From Porodaedalea pini (taxonomy: Eukaryota > Basidiomycota > Agaricomycetes > Hymenochaetales > Hymenochaetaceae): 64,000 nucleotides of DNA. A model generated the notes under the pieces. That model did not search any database and had not been told where the DNA came from. It worked only from the letters and a program-made list of their open reading frames with translations. Position 1 is the stretch's first letter. Every line of letters begins with the position of its first letter. Where the stretch lies: contig NBAY01000012.1 of NCBI GenBank assembly GCA_002794775.1, positions 191,001-255,000 of the forward strand. The letters are read 5' to 3'. This document shows positions 34,501 to 45,704 of the stretch, piece by piece. A program made the position numbers and the translations under genes.

Positions 34501-37412
34501 CTACGCTCAGCGGCTACTTACTCGAAAGCTGGTTTGTATCTATGTTTACCATCGTGCTCTCCTTGTTCATAATATGCATAAAAATAGATCAGCACCCTAC
34601 CGACGGATTCGCATCCGACGGGGTATATCGTGTCAAACGCGGAAGATCTTCTTGGTCTGTTTGACGCCGACTTCGGTATTCTCGTCATTGGCGATGGTGC
34701 AAAGATTCTGGGTTCGAATCAGCACAGTCAGGAGATACTTCTTGTTGCCGAATACTTGCGACTAAAGCAGTTTACGTGTGTACATGTGGTTATCAAACTA
34801 ACTTTAAGATCTCATACTTAGTTCTTCCTAGGCTCATGCAAGTTTCTCAATCAGTCGCCAAAGACTTCCCAGATTTGCAGCTACCTAGTGGACTCGAAAT
34901 CATCGCAGGACTGCTATATGTGCCTTTATCAAGGGGAGGCAAAGACTTCATCACCTTTCTCCGCAGAGGCCAGCTTCGTGACGTGCACTGGGCTGGGAAC
35001 CCTATAAAGAGGAAGGTGTGGAATCGATCTTGGAGCCACGGAAATCTTTCAAAGTAAGTTGCACAGGGTTTCAGTGAGAAGAACGCATCTAATACATCTT
35101 CTGCAGTCCTGGTCGGAAACTGTTACGGGCAGATGCCGAGCGTGGACGGAAGAACAGATGGAGACTGCTGGTGTCCTTGCGCTTGTCTACGGAAAGGTGT
35201 GGACGCTTCCTTTATCAGAGTACACTCAACTCTGATAGGTCCTGTTTCGGCTAGTTCATCGAAGTATGGAGGCAAAAGGAGTCTGCTTTGCAGACTACAC
35301 AGCTAACGAACATACTTCTGTCCAATGCTAGTCATGAAGGTGCGTAAACCAACTGTCGCTTTAATTATTTCTAACAATTTCGCATGAAGTGCGAACGCCG
35401 TTGAACCATATTATAAAGTATGCTTCTAAATCTGTTTCAAGCATGATGAGTTTAACGTCCGTTTTATACAGCTACCTTGAGATGGCCCTTAATGGCCCTT
35501 TGGATGGGGAGACCCGCGAGAACCTCAGCAGGTCCCATTCTGCATCGAAGGTGAGAATAATGCGGTATATATGGCGTTCTGGTTTACTGATCAGTTCGTC
35601 AGAGCTTGTTGTTCACAATAAACGACTTGCTCGTAAGGATGATGCCTTCCTTGAAGGATTATAGCTCGATGGCTTACGATGATTCATCACAGGATTTGAC
35701 AAGACTTGAAAGTGGAAATGAAACTTACTTTAACGAACCGTTTGACCTTCACCAAGCTATTGCCGATGCCGTTCAGCTCTATAAGTCCGTACCGCGTCTC
35801 TTCGTAGATGCGCCACTACTCACCTGTTGTCTAGAAATGAGGCTACTCGACGCAATATTCAATTCGATCTAGATATGACAGGAAGTCCTCAAATAGTCAT
35901 CGGCGATGCCAAGAAGATCCGTACTGTAGTGGCAAACCTTACTGCAAATGCCGGTATGTGTCGTTGCCCTTTATGCGTGATGTCAGGACTGACAGCGTCA
36001 CTCAAGTCAAATACACATCGGAAGGGAAAGTCACCGTATTGTGTCATACGTTTAAAGAGCCTCGTGGTCTTCGGAATTTGAAAGAGGTTGCTGTTGAGAT
36101 AGTGGTCAGAGATACAGGCTGTGGAATTGAGAGCGCGAAATTGGCAAACATCTTCCGAGAATTTGAGCAGGTCGAATCGGTGATGCCTCGATCGCCTGAT
36201 TTGCCTGGCCTTGGTTCGTTTTTCCGAGCTGCTTTCAGACACCTTCGAGCAACCCGCTTTTTAACCTGCTTTTGACAGGACTAGGTCTTGCAGTCGTTGC
36301 CAGAATCGTAGAGCAGCTTGGTGGCCAGCTTCGTGTCGACTCAAAGCTTAACGAAGGATCAAGATTTTCTTTCTTGATTCCTTTCGAATTAACACCGAGG
36401 GACATTCAAAGTTCTATATCGCCAGCGCCATCCAATTCTTCGGTCCAGTCGTTACGTAGTAAAAACAGTAGCGACTCCAGCGAAATCGACGGTATAGTGG
36501 AAGCTCTCCAATCGGATCATATGAAGAGACCGAGAGGTGTTGGAACGACTCACAAACAACGCCGACATTATAGTCCAAATATTCCGGCAAAGCAGGGCAC
36601 ATTCAACGTCGCTGACTCGCGCTTCCCAATTAAGGGCCTGAAGGTTGACGAATTTGACGTCGACAAGTCGGTCGAATCATCCCAAATCAAGACCATGGCA
36701 CCAACGCCGGTGCCTGCACGTATTTCGCCTCCTTCTACCACTCCTAGTCCCTCCAACAGCGCTCCGTCTCAGGCAGCTGCCAGGGACAAGTTGAGGGTGC
36801 TTGTTGTGGAGGCAAGCTAGATTATCTTCCGAACTCACCTTCATAAACTAAAGCTTTTACGCTAGGATGACCACATTAATCGAACGATACTAAGTAAACG
36901 CCTTACCCTTGATGGTCATACTGTTGTTGGCACTACGGATGGTCAAGAGGGTGTTGAGGCTATCCAAGCCGATCGTGACTTCGATTGCATCCTTATGGAC
37001 ATTCAGTGCGTTGTTCCGTCTAATTTACGCGCGTACATCTCTATTCAGTGTTCCCTTCTCAAGGATGCCTATTCTCAATGGGTTCGAAGCTGCCAAAGCT
37101 ATTCGTAGGTTACCAAACGAGTCGTCATCGTCCGCTGCCTCTTCCGGGAAGAATCAAGTGCGCAAGTCTAAAGAGCTGAATGGTGGCCGTATCCCGATAT
37201 TCGCCGTTTCTGCGTCGTTACTCGAACGCCAGCGCGAGGAAATGATTGGCTATGGGATGGATGGATGGATACTCAAACCAATCGAGTTTAAGCGGCTGCG
37301 GAAAATTCTGAGCGGGATTCTCGATCCTGATCAGCGAAACAGCGCAGTGTATGGTCCAGAGTGCAGTTGGGAGGACGGTGGTTGGTTTAAGCGAGTAAAG
37401 ACCAACCCATGA
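31507..37412 (+). CDS. phy: fungal phytochrome: PAS-GAF-PHY photoreceptor with histidine kinase and response regulator
   Basis: Red/far-red photoreceptor binding biliverdin; light controls an attached hybrid kinase. A long Ser/Pro-rich N-terminus (about 340 residues) precedes LMKCEDE|PIHAPGAVQGFG: the Cys is the likely chromophore attachment site, and intron 1 (32586-32664) separates it from PIH. PAS continues with ATELLGLSPRYLFGLE. GAF includes FHRVLVYQFDEQYNGQVVSE and LHFPATDIPAQ (D-I-P motif). The kinase has H-box SNASHEVRTPLNHI with the phospho-histidine, N-box NLTANAVKYTSEGK, VRDTGCGIE and GLGLAVVARIVEQLGGQL. The receiver has LRVLVVEDDHINRTILSKRL, phospho-acceptor Asp in CILMDIQMPILNGFEAAKAI, and the conserved Lys in GWILKPIE. 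The last junction before the receiver uses a GC-AG intron (36812-36865). All key residues are present, so it looks functional. Not every PHY-domain exon is placed. Confidence 0.95.
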
Positions 37413-37794
37413 AAAGCGACTGCTTTCTGACTGGTTCTTCTTTTCCTCTTCCCTTGGGATTTTGTCAGAGTTCTCATATGTGAGACTCATAATTGTGTAT
37501 TACAAGAGCCCATGTATTTTCGTTTCATCACGTATTGCCTCATAGAAGGCCCCTCTACCTTGTACACGCGATTGAGATGCTGAGATTTCATTCGAAAATT
37601 TTGTATCCCTACACATGTTGACAACTTCTACCTTAAGTATTTAACCTTCCTTGCTGCGATATCAGCCTCTGAAATATTGTGTATCGTTTGCACGCATTTT
37701 TGAGGCCATGAAAAGTATGTATCAGTAACCTTGCTCGAAACGACCTGAATCACCGAAGTCGCCCTCATAATTTGAATCTTCCAGCGGGTCAACG

Positions 37795-38955
37795 TCATGA
37801 TCCAAGATCTGAGTAGCAACTAGCAGACGCACCACTCCCTTCACACTCTGAATCCGTCGACTCTTCATCTGGATAGTCGTTCCTGTAGAAATCCTCCGCT
37901 ATAGAGTTCTCAGTTGCTTATGCGCAAGAAAACATAAGACAAATCCAGACCATTTGAATCCTCGTCAGCCTCATCTTCCACCTCCGAATCAGAGTCAAGG
38001 TCGTCGTCGTCGTCAAATGCAGGGGGGAGGCCTGTTACGGTTGCCATGTTTGCGGCAACCACCTGTTCTGACAGAGTGGATGGGCGATGATAGAAGATAT
38101 CGTATACATAATCGCCGGACGTCGATGAAGAGAGATCGGCCTGAGTGCTCGAGTTTCCCATACTAATCTTTTTACTCGTATTAGTGGGAGCATTGTCGTT
38201 GACTACAGACGAAACATTGGAAGTCAGAGCAGGGCTTGTATGCTAATTTGGAGCAGCCGAATGACGAACCTGTCAGGTAGTCTTTAAGGAGTGATTGAAA
38301 TTTATCCATCTCCGGATCTACTCCCTTGTTAGCCTCAGGAGGTGCTAACTCTGCATCATAAATTCTGATTTTCGAAGAAGCTTTCTCCACGTCTTTGGAA
38401 GACAAGACCTTAGGCCTGCAAGTCACAGGTCAGAAAATATATCGAAGGGCGTCGACGGTGACTCACGGCACTGAGGGAAAGCGTGAAGGTTGCCTGTCTG
38501 TCTGCGGCTCCTGAGGAATAACACGGTACTGTCGAGCCGGTGCATTAGTCTGAATACTTGTTTGCCGACTTATCATAGCGGAATTTGTAGGGCCAGCATT
38601 GGGAGAGTTTCTCTGAATTAAATTTGGATCTGATTTCGATAGAGCAGAGATACGGTTCTGTGAAATTGTATAAGTCATTGAAGCTGCAAAAGAGACAGAT
38701 CGTACCCTAAGTTCTTCCTGCTCTATCTCTTTCCATGCAGCCTCATCAACAGTCTCGGCAAACTGAAAAATGTCCACTCCAGACTTTCTTCTCTTCATCC
38801 CTTTCTTGTCAACGACTGAGTAGACGTCAGCAGTGAGTGCCAATGAATGTGGATCGCAGCCAAAGAACGCAATGCATACCAAGCACGTCCGGAACGTCAT
38901 CATCGCGCTTGCGCTTGATCCTGAGAATAGTATATTCTTGCTGAGTCCGATTCAT
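37795..38955 (-). CDS. IWR1: Iwr1-like RNA polymerase II nuclear import factor
   Basis: Iwr1/SLC7A6OS binds assembled RNA polymerase II and directs its nuclear import. The start MNRTQQEYTILRIKRKRDDD at 38955 is followed by an intron in PDVL. The next exons read ALTADVYSVVDKKGMKRRK (basic cluster, possible NLS), DIFQFAETVDEAAWKEIEQE, a Ser/Gln-rich segment, and RPKVLSSKDVEKASSKIRIY. The Iwr1 domain is at the C-terminus: DYVYDIFYHRP, ANMATVTGLPPAFDDDDDLD, then, after an intron, AEDFYRNDYPDEESTDSE. The stop is at 37795-37797, or slightly different if GTGCGT near the end is a donor. The acidic D/E run with NDYPDEE is diagnostic. Confidence 0.88.
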
Positions 38956-39129
38956 GTTGGCACCTGTGCTGTCCATTGTGGCAGAACGTAGGAGGCAAGA
39001 GAAAGCGCTGAAGCAGAAGCCGCGAACGCGAACGGCGAAAGCTTTGACGCGTTGCACGTGCACTTCTGCACGTGCGAGGTGAGTGACACTGACACGATGT
39101 TCCACTTCAACTCGTAACGAATCTACATA

Positions 39130-39838
39130 ATGTCCAAGTACGCCCCCCACAAGCCATCTACAAGTAACCCGAAGGCAACTTCGTCGACATTGTGTCAGAA
39201 ATGTCTGAAGCGAGGTGCGTATACCCGTCTCAGATACCAATACATTATGCGCTTTCTGACTTACATCATTTACCGACACCAGGACATTTCACATACCAGT
39301 GCAAGGGTGACAGGCCGTACGTTTCGAGGCCATCGCGTACACAGCAGCTTGAGAAACCTCGGTTACTGGCAAAGCTGAAAGTTGAAGTGGAGGTGCCTGA
39401 TGAGTTCAAGAACAAGTATGCAATCCAAATCCACCTTCAACAGCAGCCTTTCTCATTAAATGCAGGTCGGGCATGGCGAATAAGATACTGGATGCCAAAG
39501 AGAAGGAAAGGGCCGGCGAAAAGGGCAAGGAAAGTAAGAAAAGGAAAAGGTCAGAGAGGTATGCCCTATGCATTCTTGCGCTGGGTCCACTTACCAGACG
39601 ATGCTTTTGTTATTGTAGGTCAAGTGGTTCCGATTCGAGCTCGGACTCGGACTCAAACTCGGACTCTGATTCGTCAAGCTCAAACACATCAGATTCCGAC
39701 TCCAGCAGCTCGCGGTCCATATCGTCGAGATCCTCATCTCGCTCAAGGACTCGGGATCACAAGAAACGCATATCACGAAGGCGAAGCATTTCCCGATCTA
39801 GGTCTGATAGTTCCGACGCAGACGATTACAGACGATGA
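39130..39838 (+). CDS. ZCCHC10-like zinc-knuckle protein with Ser/Arg-rich tail
   Basis: Four exons. The N-terminal zinc knuckle is read across the first intron: LCQKCLKRG|HFTYQCKGDR, giving C-x2-C-x4-H-x4-C, followed by PYVSRPSRTQQLEK. This is the conserved block of ZCCHC10 proteins (CxKCLxxGHWTYxC...YxxRPSRTxxL). Next comes a Lys/Glu-rich helix (MANKILDAKEKERAGEKGKE) and a tail of Ser/Asp then Ser/Arg repeats (SRSISSRSSSRSRTRD), as in splicing-associated proteins. It probably acts in nuclear RNA metabolism; the family has no settled function. The start lies about 175 bp from the divergent IWR1 start. Confidence 0.85.
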
Positions 39839-40013
39839 AGCTGAGAGACGTTATAATACAGCGTGTTTCGATTACCTGCTTTGATTCGTGCGTGTACATC
39901 ATACCATCTAGTTGATCGTCGACGGCGTGCACTACCTACTTTACTTATCTGTGCTCCAATGTCCTATATCCGTCGGCATCAAGCAACCCGTGGTCGTTAT
40001 AATTGGTGCGATG

Positions 40014-41141
40014 TCAGCCTCTTCCGACAAAAGGCATGCCTGTTGCCCTGGAACAATCCAACAGAAAACATCAAATACTGCCAAGGGAGGATCAAACAAG
40101 CAATGATGCATACATGATATTCATTTCGAGGACTGTGACCGAGTTGGGAAGACTCGCTATGTAGACAATGGCGTCCGCGACATGCTTCGCGTCTATCATA
40201 GCTTCAGACTTGATCTCGCCATTTGGTTGCAACGTCCCCTTCTCAAGCCGAGAACCCATGTTCGTGAGCGTATTCCTGATTCACATGCGCAAGACATATC
40301 TGTCAGGTTTCGCTTCTCTTTTTTCCGCCATTTCTACGACTTACCTAAATTAATCTGAGTGCATGCGATTCCAAATGCGCGTCCGTCCAGGGCAGTTGAC
40401 TTTGTCAGCCCTGTCATCGCGTGTTTTGAGGTGGTGTATGCGATACTATGAGGTCGAGGTGTATGTGCAGACACGGACCCGTTATTGATTATACGACCTA
40501 CATCGGGCATCATTCTAGACGTATAAATGCTATGAGACATAGTACCAGCGGCTCTTACCTCCCTGTGGATCCTGGCTCTTGAATAACTTGAAGGCCTCGC
40601 GGGTGCAAAGGAATGCACCTGTAACATTCGTGTTTATCACATCTTGGAACTTCGATAAAGGCAGCTCCTCCATCGGTACAGCGGGTGCTACTATCCCAGC
40701 ATTCTTGGAGGAAAGATCATTTTAGGGAAGTGAGCAAGTTGCTGAAGCACCATTACATTGAATAGGAGATCGAGTCGTCCTGGTATAAAATCATGCTCGT
40801 CAATAGTCAAGCGGGCATATTTGTGCCTGTGAGGATTTCACCATATTCTCTCTTGGCTGCTTCGAAAACCAGGATGACGGTTTGCTCGTCGGATATATCG
40901 CCGGCCACGATGTAAGGGACGCATCCACGGCATAGTCTCGCGGTCTCTTCAAGTCCACCTCGTGAGCGAGATGTTAGCACGAGCCTCCAGTTGTTGGCCG
41001 ATAGTGCAATAGCGGCTTCTCTCCCTATGCCTAAAATCGAAAGTAGCAGGTCTTCCGACGACGAGATTCGTAAGTGCAATTACCTGAAGACGCTCCAGTG
41101 ATTATAGCGACTTTCTGCTCAGCGGGTATACCAGACATCAT
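40014..41141 (-). CDS. short-chain dehydrogenase/reductase (SDR)
   Basis: NAD(P)-dependent oxidoreductase with a Rossmann fold. The start [19 protein letters not shown] is at 41141 (a second Met is next to it). The cofactor motif TGASSGIG is split by the first intron, followed by [20 protein letters not shown], where the Arg after the second strand favours NADPH. NAG appears as [20 protein letters not shown], then [40 protein letters not shown] with the catalytic Tyr-x3-Lys, and a Ser in GSVS. The C-terminus [15 protein letters not shown] is read across the last intron; the stop is at 40014-40016. The length, about 260 aa, is that of classical SDRs. Substrate not determinable. Confidence 0.88.
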
Positions 41142-41496
41142 AGTGGTAGCCTAATAAGATAGCCAGCTGTCTCGGAGCTTCAGCTTGCATCTGTATGCGC
41201 AACTCCCGTAGTAGTTTGTTTACTGCACTCCGAGTCTGCTATTGGCTGCACTCTAACGCGTCACGGTGACAGCAGTGACTGTAAGCGTTCCAGCTTCTTT
41301 GCCATCTGCTGCCATCTGCCAGTCAATTTTCTACTTGTCTGAAACCGCAAAGAGCTCATCATGCCGCACACTCAATCGTCGCAGGACCACTGGCAGGAAT
41401 CAAGCATAAAGAAGGAGTATCAGCAGCCAGAGGGCTTCATTGCCGCGTTCATCTGGCGTTTATGGATAAAAACGAAGACGACGTTTCGCGCTATCC

Positions 41497-41763
41497 ATGA
41501 TGGAGCCTTGGGAGATCATTCTCATCTGTGAGCAGCTTCTTGTCACCTTCTGGGTCTGCTAGGATCTCATGTAATGGCCTGTACAAGTCGTCATCACTGG
41601 TATTACGGCCCTGCTCGTCACGGTCGGTCTCGTCAGATACTTCCCTCATGCCATCGTGTTAGCGTCCCGACGCGCTCACTACTACTTCTCTGGATCGGAC
41701 TCGTTGGCGGACCCCCTCAAATCTGAGGCGTGGACTAGTACTGGCAATCGGGTGGACTTGTGA
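41497..41763 (+). CDS. small single-span membrane protein, 68 aa
   Basis: I do not recognise this family. Exons 41497-41527 and 41588-41763 with a 60-nt GT-AG intron give 207 nt, 68 aa. It begins MMEPWEIILI and, across the intron, continues into a clear transmembrane helix (FVITGITALLVTVGLVRYF) followed by a basic/aromatic segment (RRAHYYFSGSD) and a hydrophilic tail ending GNRVDL. The helix only becomes continuous after splicing, which supports the model. An upstream ATG frame from 41361 (MPHTQSSQDHWQE and onward, 56 codons) reads a different frame through the first exon and does not splice in frame; it could be an upstream ORF. No orthologue can be named. Confidence 0.55.
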
Positions 41764-42633
41764 AATTTCTGCGGAATTTAAAACTTATTCAACTCACCGC
41801 ACGTGAGTATCCGTCACTTCCCCTTCTCAGGCGTCTCAGCTTAAGTACACCATTGCAGTCCTGTACCGGAGTACATGCTAGATCTTTGTTATCGTGTCTC
41901 TTCCTTTCTGATTACATCGGTTATATATACCCAGTCCCTTTCGACGCTCCTTTCCGGGGCTTGAAACCCACTATGCTCCAGGATTACTGAAACAAGTACA
42001 TACCAGGCTTCGGACTCAGTTGACCCTTATCCCTCGCGAGGTTCGAAATCAAACGGCCTCCGCCATTGGATTGCACCTTTGCGACCCCGACTCATTGAGT
42101 GCTTAACATTCATGGTCCGATCCAATCGGTAGACAGATTCTTATGTGTGTATATATCTTGCAGTGATGAGCCGGACGATGCGTATGAATCTACGGTCATA
42201 GCCGTCATAGACTCATACTGTTCGTAAGAAAAGCGCCAGACAATTCAGCCTACTTCCCGGACTAGTATGAGACCGACATTAATTAATGCATGCTTGTGGC
42301 ATGAATGCCTTCCAGTCCGCAACTTGAAATATGTCGAAAAGTGGTGACAATTCAAGTGCTTCAAATCAGGAAACGTCCGAGTCGACCCTGTTGTGTGTGC
42401 ATTTCGTCTGGCTGAAATGAAGGAACCCGCAGATGTGAAAGTCTATATACAATATGAAAAATTTGCAATTGGAAGGGAGTAGCACAAGTCGTACCTAGCA
42501 TAATCTGGAAGGTAGGGATCGACTACATTGCATTCTAATTGAAGGGGATTTCCCAAGAAATAATACAGTAAATTCTACACTTTCAGTTTTCTGAATCCTA
42601 CTCATGTATATGACAGGGTCCGCCGAGTCGAAC
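41764..42633. other. intergenic, no gene seen
   Basis: This stretch of 870 bp lies between the small membrane protein and URC1, which converge here. Short frames are present but none is supported. I saw no repeats or RNA genes. Confidence 0.5.
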
Positions 42634-44501
42634 TCAGTGCTCTGTCTCCTCCCACGTGCGGCCGACAGTCTTGACCAGATCCGCTTCAGTGATCTTCTTC
42701 CCACTCGTAAAGTAACCCGCAGCGATCTTCGCGTCGATCTCGACGCGGGAGTCAGGCGGGATGAGATACTCCGGGAGGTCGTACCGCTTGAGGATGGGGA
42801 TGCCGGACTGAATGATCGCGTTGTATTTCCTGCAGTTATGTGAGTAATGGTGCGGAAGATCAATCCGGATTGCATATTGATGACGTGAGAAACGGGTAGG
42901 AGCAGGGAGATAACGCACATGTCGCTCATGGAAACCATGTTGTCGATCTTGGTTATGCCGAGCCAGTGGAGGATGTCAGGCATAAGCGCCTGGAAGCGCA
43001 TGTCCTTCACGCCCGCAATCAATTCCGTCGACTTGAAATACTTGTCTGCAGAGTCGCCACCGCGCTTTCGTAAGTTGTACACCAAGTACCTGTGAAGAAA
43101 AACAGCACTAGTGAGTAAACATGCTTAGCATATACTCGCATACGCACTTCGTGACCTCGCCGAGAGCGCGACCCTCTTTACGGAAGTAAACAACGACGCC
43201 GACGCCGCCACGTTGTGCGCAGCGTACGCACTCTTCAATCGCAAAGGTGAGGTAAGGCTTGCACGTACAGATGTCCGATCCGAAGACATCGGAGCCATTG
43301 CCTTCATTCAAAATATTTAGCCAGTGCCTTGACATCTCTGTGAATAGTGCGAAAACGTACATTCATCGTGGACACGCAGTGTGAGCTCTTTCGTCTCATC
43401 GCGCATGTATTCGGGCGCGACCAACTAGGGATCGCAATGGTTTTTAGTGGACTGGAAATAAATTTAGCGGCAAACGCACAGATATAGACCGTCAGACCTC
43501 CGATGGGAGGCAGGAAAACCTTCACATCTGGACGAGTGATAAGCTCAGGGTACATTCCTCCAGTATCTTCGAAAAGTGCCCGACGCAGGAGCGATTCGGA
43601 ACTGCAAGTGAAGCATTTTCAGAATTGCAATTCTTTTATGTAACTAAAATCAGAAATGCTCACATGCCGAAACGCTCGGCCACACCTGGTAGATACCATA
43701 CAGGCTCGACAGCCGCCTTGCTCGTGACGAGTTCGACACCCGGATCGTCGGCACTCACAGAGCCGTCGGCGTTCAGCAGCGGTCTGCTCTTGAGAACAAT
43801 CTTGCCATCAAGTGGGATGTCACCCTTGCGCGCTGCCTCGTCTATCTCAGATAGCTTGATATGCGCTTTGGTGACAGCAATACTCGGGCGAATGTCAAGG
43901 CCCTTGCCCTCCATCTCATCGCGGAACACTTGCGGTACGAGATGTCCCCAAGGATCGAACGAAACGATCTTTGTTGGGTCAAACCAAGCTGGGACGGGCG
44001 GGATAGGGACGGGAGGTTCAGTGAGTGCGTACGCTGGTTTGTGCGTTGGCGACAGTGTACCAATGGCTACAGCGAGAGCACGATAGATCGAGTATGAGCC
44101 TGAATGGGCTCCGATCGCGTTGCGCTGCTTAATGGACGATGAAAGGCGAGAGCAGATGACGGGCCCGCGGACCTTTGGATCCTCCGCGCCCCAGGTAAGA
44201 GGGAATGGCTTTATACCATGCTGGTCCGGATACGCTACGGCGTACATTTCTTAAAAGATGCGCATACATACATCCAGCAGTATTACTCACTGGTCAGAAT
44301 AACTCGTGATGGGTACAGGGCGCGTTCTCGCTCCTTCTCTGAAGGTAAGGAGACATCACCTTTAGGAGGCGAGCCAATAGTCGAGGGCAGTGAGGATGAT
44401 AGCGCGGCAACGGACGCGGAGGGAGACGCGGCGTGGGGGTCGGTCGAGGGCAACACCGATGGTGTTTCACGACCTTGGTTTGAAATGCTGCTGCTTAACA
44501 T
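42634..44501 (-). CDS. URC1: URC1-like uracil catabolism protein (GTP cyclohydrolase II-related)
   Basis: Urc1 is a GTP-cyclohydrolase-II-like enzyme of the fungal URC pathway for using uracil as nitrogen source. A Ser/Pro-rich leader starts at MLSSSISNQGRETPSVLPST (44501), then LYPSRVILTTYPDQHGIKPF across the first intron and PLTWGAEDPKVRGPVI. The core includes SFDPWGHLVPQVFRDEM, VKVFLPPIGGLTVYIFGAPE, LTLRVHDE and GSDVFGSDICTCKPYLTFAI; the Cys-x-Cys corresponds to the zinc ligands of GTP cyclohydrolase II. Next come GGVGVVVYFRKEGRALGEVT, DKYFKSTELIAGVKDMRFQA and the end KTVGRTWEETEH at 42634. Several introns of about 50-70 nt. The cofactor region is intact. Called by family resemblance to the long fungal URC1 type rather than RibA. 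Confidence 0.88.
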
Positions 44502-45704
44502 CGGGTGCGATCTCGATCCTGAAGACAATATGGAGTCGACCTACAAACGAACACGCGTCACTGTCGTCAGCACTGGCCCGCATGGAACTCTGTCTGCCTG
44601 CAGTCGGGAGAACATAAACGCCACATTACTGACCTTTGCGGCCAAGACCTGCTGAGATTTCTGCAGGTCTTGCAGTTGGACAAGTATCTGAGTAAGGATG
44701 GCGTCGGAGACAGACATAATTCCTTAGCCTTCGTCGTCGTCGATGGCAAAGGAGAAAGGGTGAGCGAACTTGAAACTCGTGGTCCGAGTGAGGCGATGCA
44801 TGTAATGGACGTACCGATGTTTCCGATCGACGCGACGCGTGCCAGCCAGTCACGCGTTCTGCTTCAACGACGTCTACCCGCCATATGATTTCCTCAGCAG
44901 TACTATGCAGTTGTACTGGTAGTATCTTCGAAGGCCTGTATAGAGAAGAACGTGCCAGCGAAGAGGCCTAGGAGAGGGAAGGAAAGGGAATAAGGATGGG
45001 TTTATCCAGCTTTTATACTGCGGGATCCAGCTAGTAGCTACGCATGCCGAGTGCGTCTCTTATCTCTTTAAGCGTCGCCGGCGATACACATGCGAGATAA
45101 CGGCTTGTTGCTTTATCAACCCCTTAGTTAAACGACCTCGCTCTGTGCTATATTGCATTATCAACTGGCTGATGCTCGACAGTCGGAATGTTGAAGCGTT
45201 TCTGCTGCAGTTTTCGGGAGGTCTGCAAGCTATGTTGGAAGAGCAGGACTGTCTCCTGAACCCGACAGTATACACGCTTCATTTCGAATGGTTAATCTAT
45301 TTGAACTGAAGTTACTGAAGGTTGAACTGCCAATCAATGTCCTAAAATCATATATGCTTTGCTCCTCGAATACCTTAACAAGATTGGCTTTCCATTGTCA
45401 TACTCCCGGGATGAGGACATATGATGGCTATCACACTCTTTCCTGAAGCCTCATTCGATAAATCAGAGTCTTGTTGTCTCCTTGTCCTTTCTACTAGAAG
45501 TTGGTCCTCCGCTAAAGACCGAAGACGTCGAAGAATGAAGGTCATATGGGCTCGGAACCTCCTCACGTTCACCGAAGGATCCCACAGTCCACATTCTCTT
45601 AAACCCCTTACTCAGCTGCACGCCATGTTCTCCAACGTTCAGCGTCTTCCCCTCCACGAGCCGCCACCATTCTCCGACACCGAGCTTTCGACTTCCTGCG
45701 GGGG
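44502..45704. promoter_or_regulatory. divergent intergenic region of URC1 and the NADH pyrophosphatase
   Basis: This 1.2-kb region lies between two divergent start codons. Several open frames of 60-110 codons occur on both strands, none with family resemblance. It should carry both promoters; I see no clear motif. Confidence 0.45.

Noticed and set aside
34700..34740. GGTTCGAATC, resembling a tRNA B box
   Set aside because: No matching A box or acceptor stem nearby; it lies within phytochrome coding sequence.
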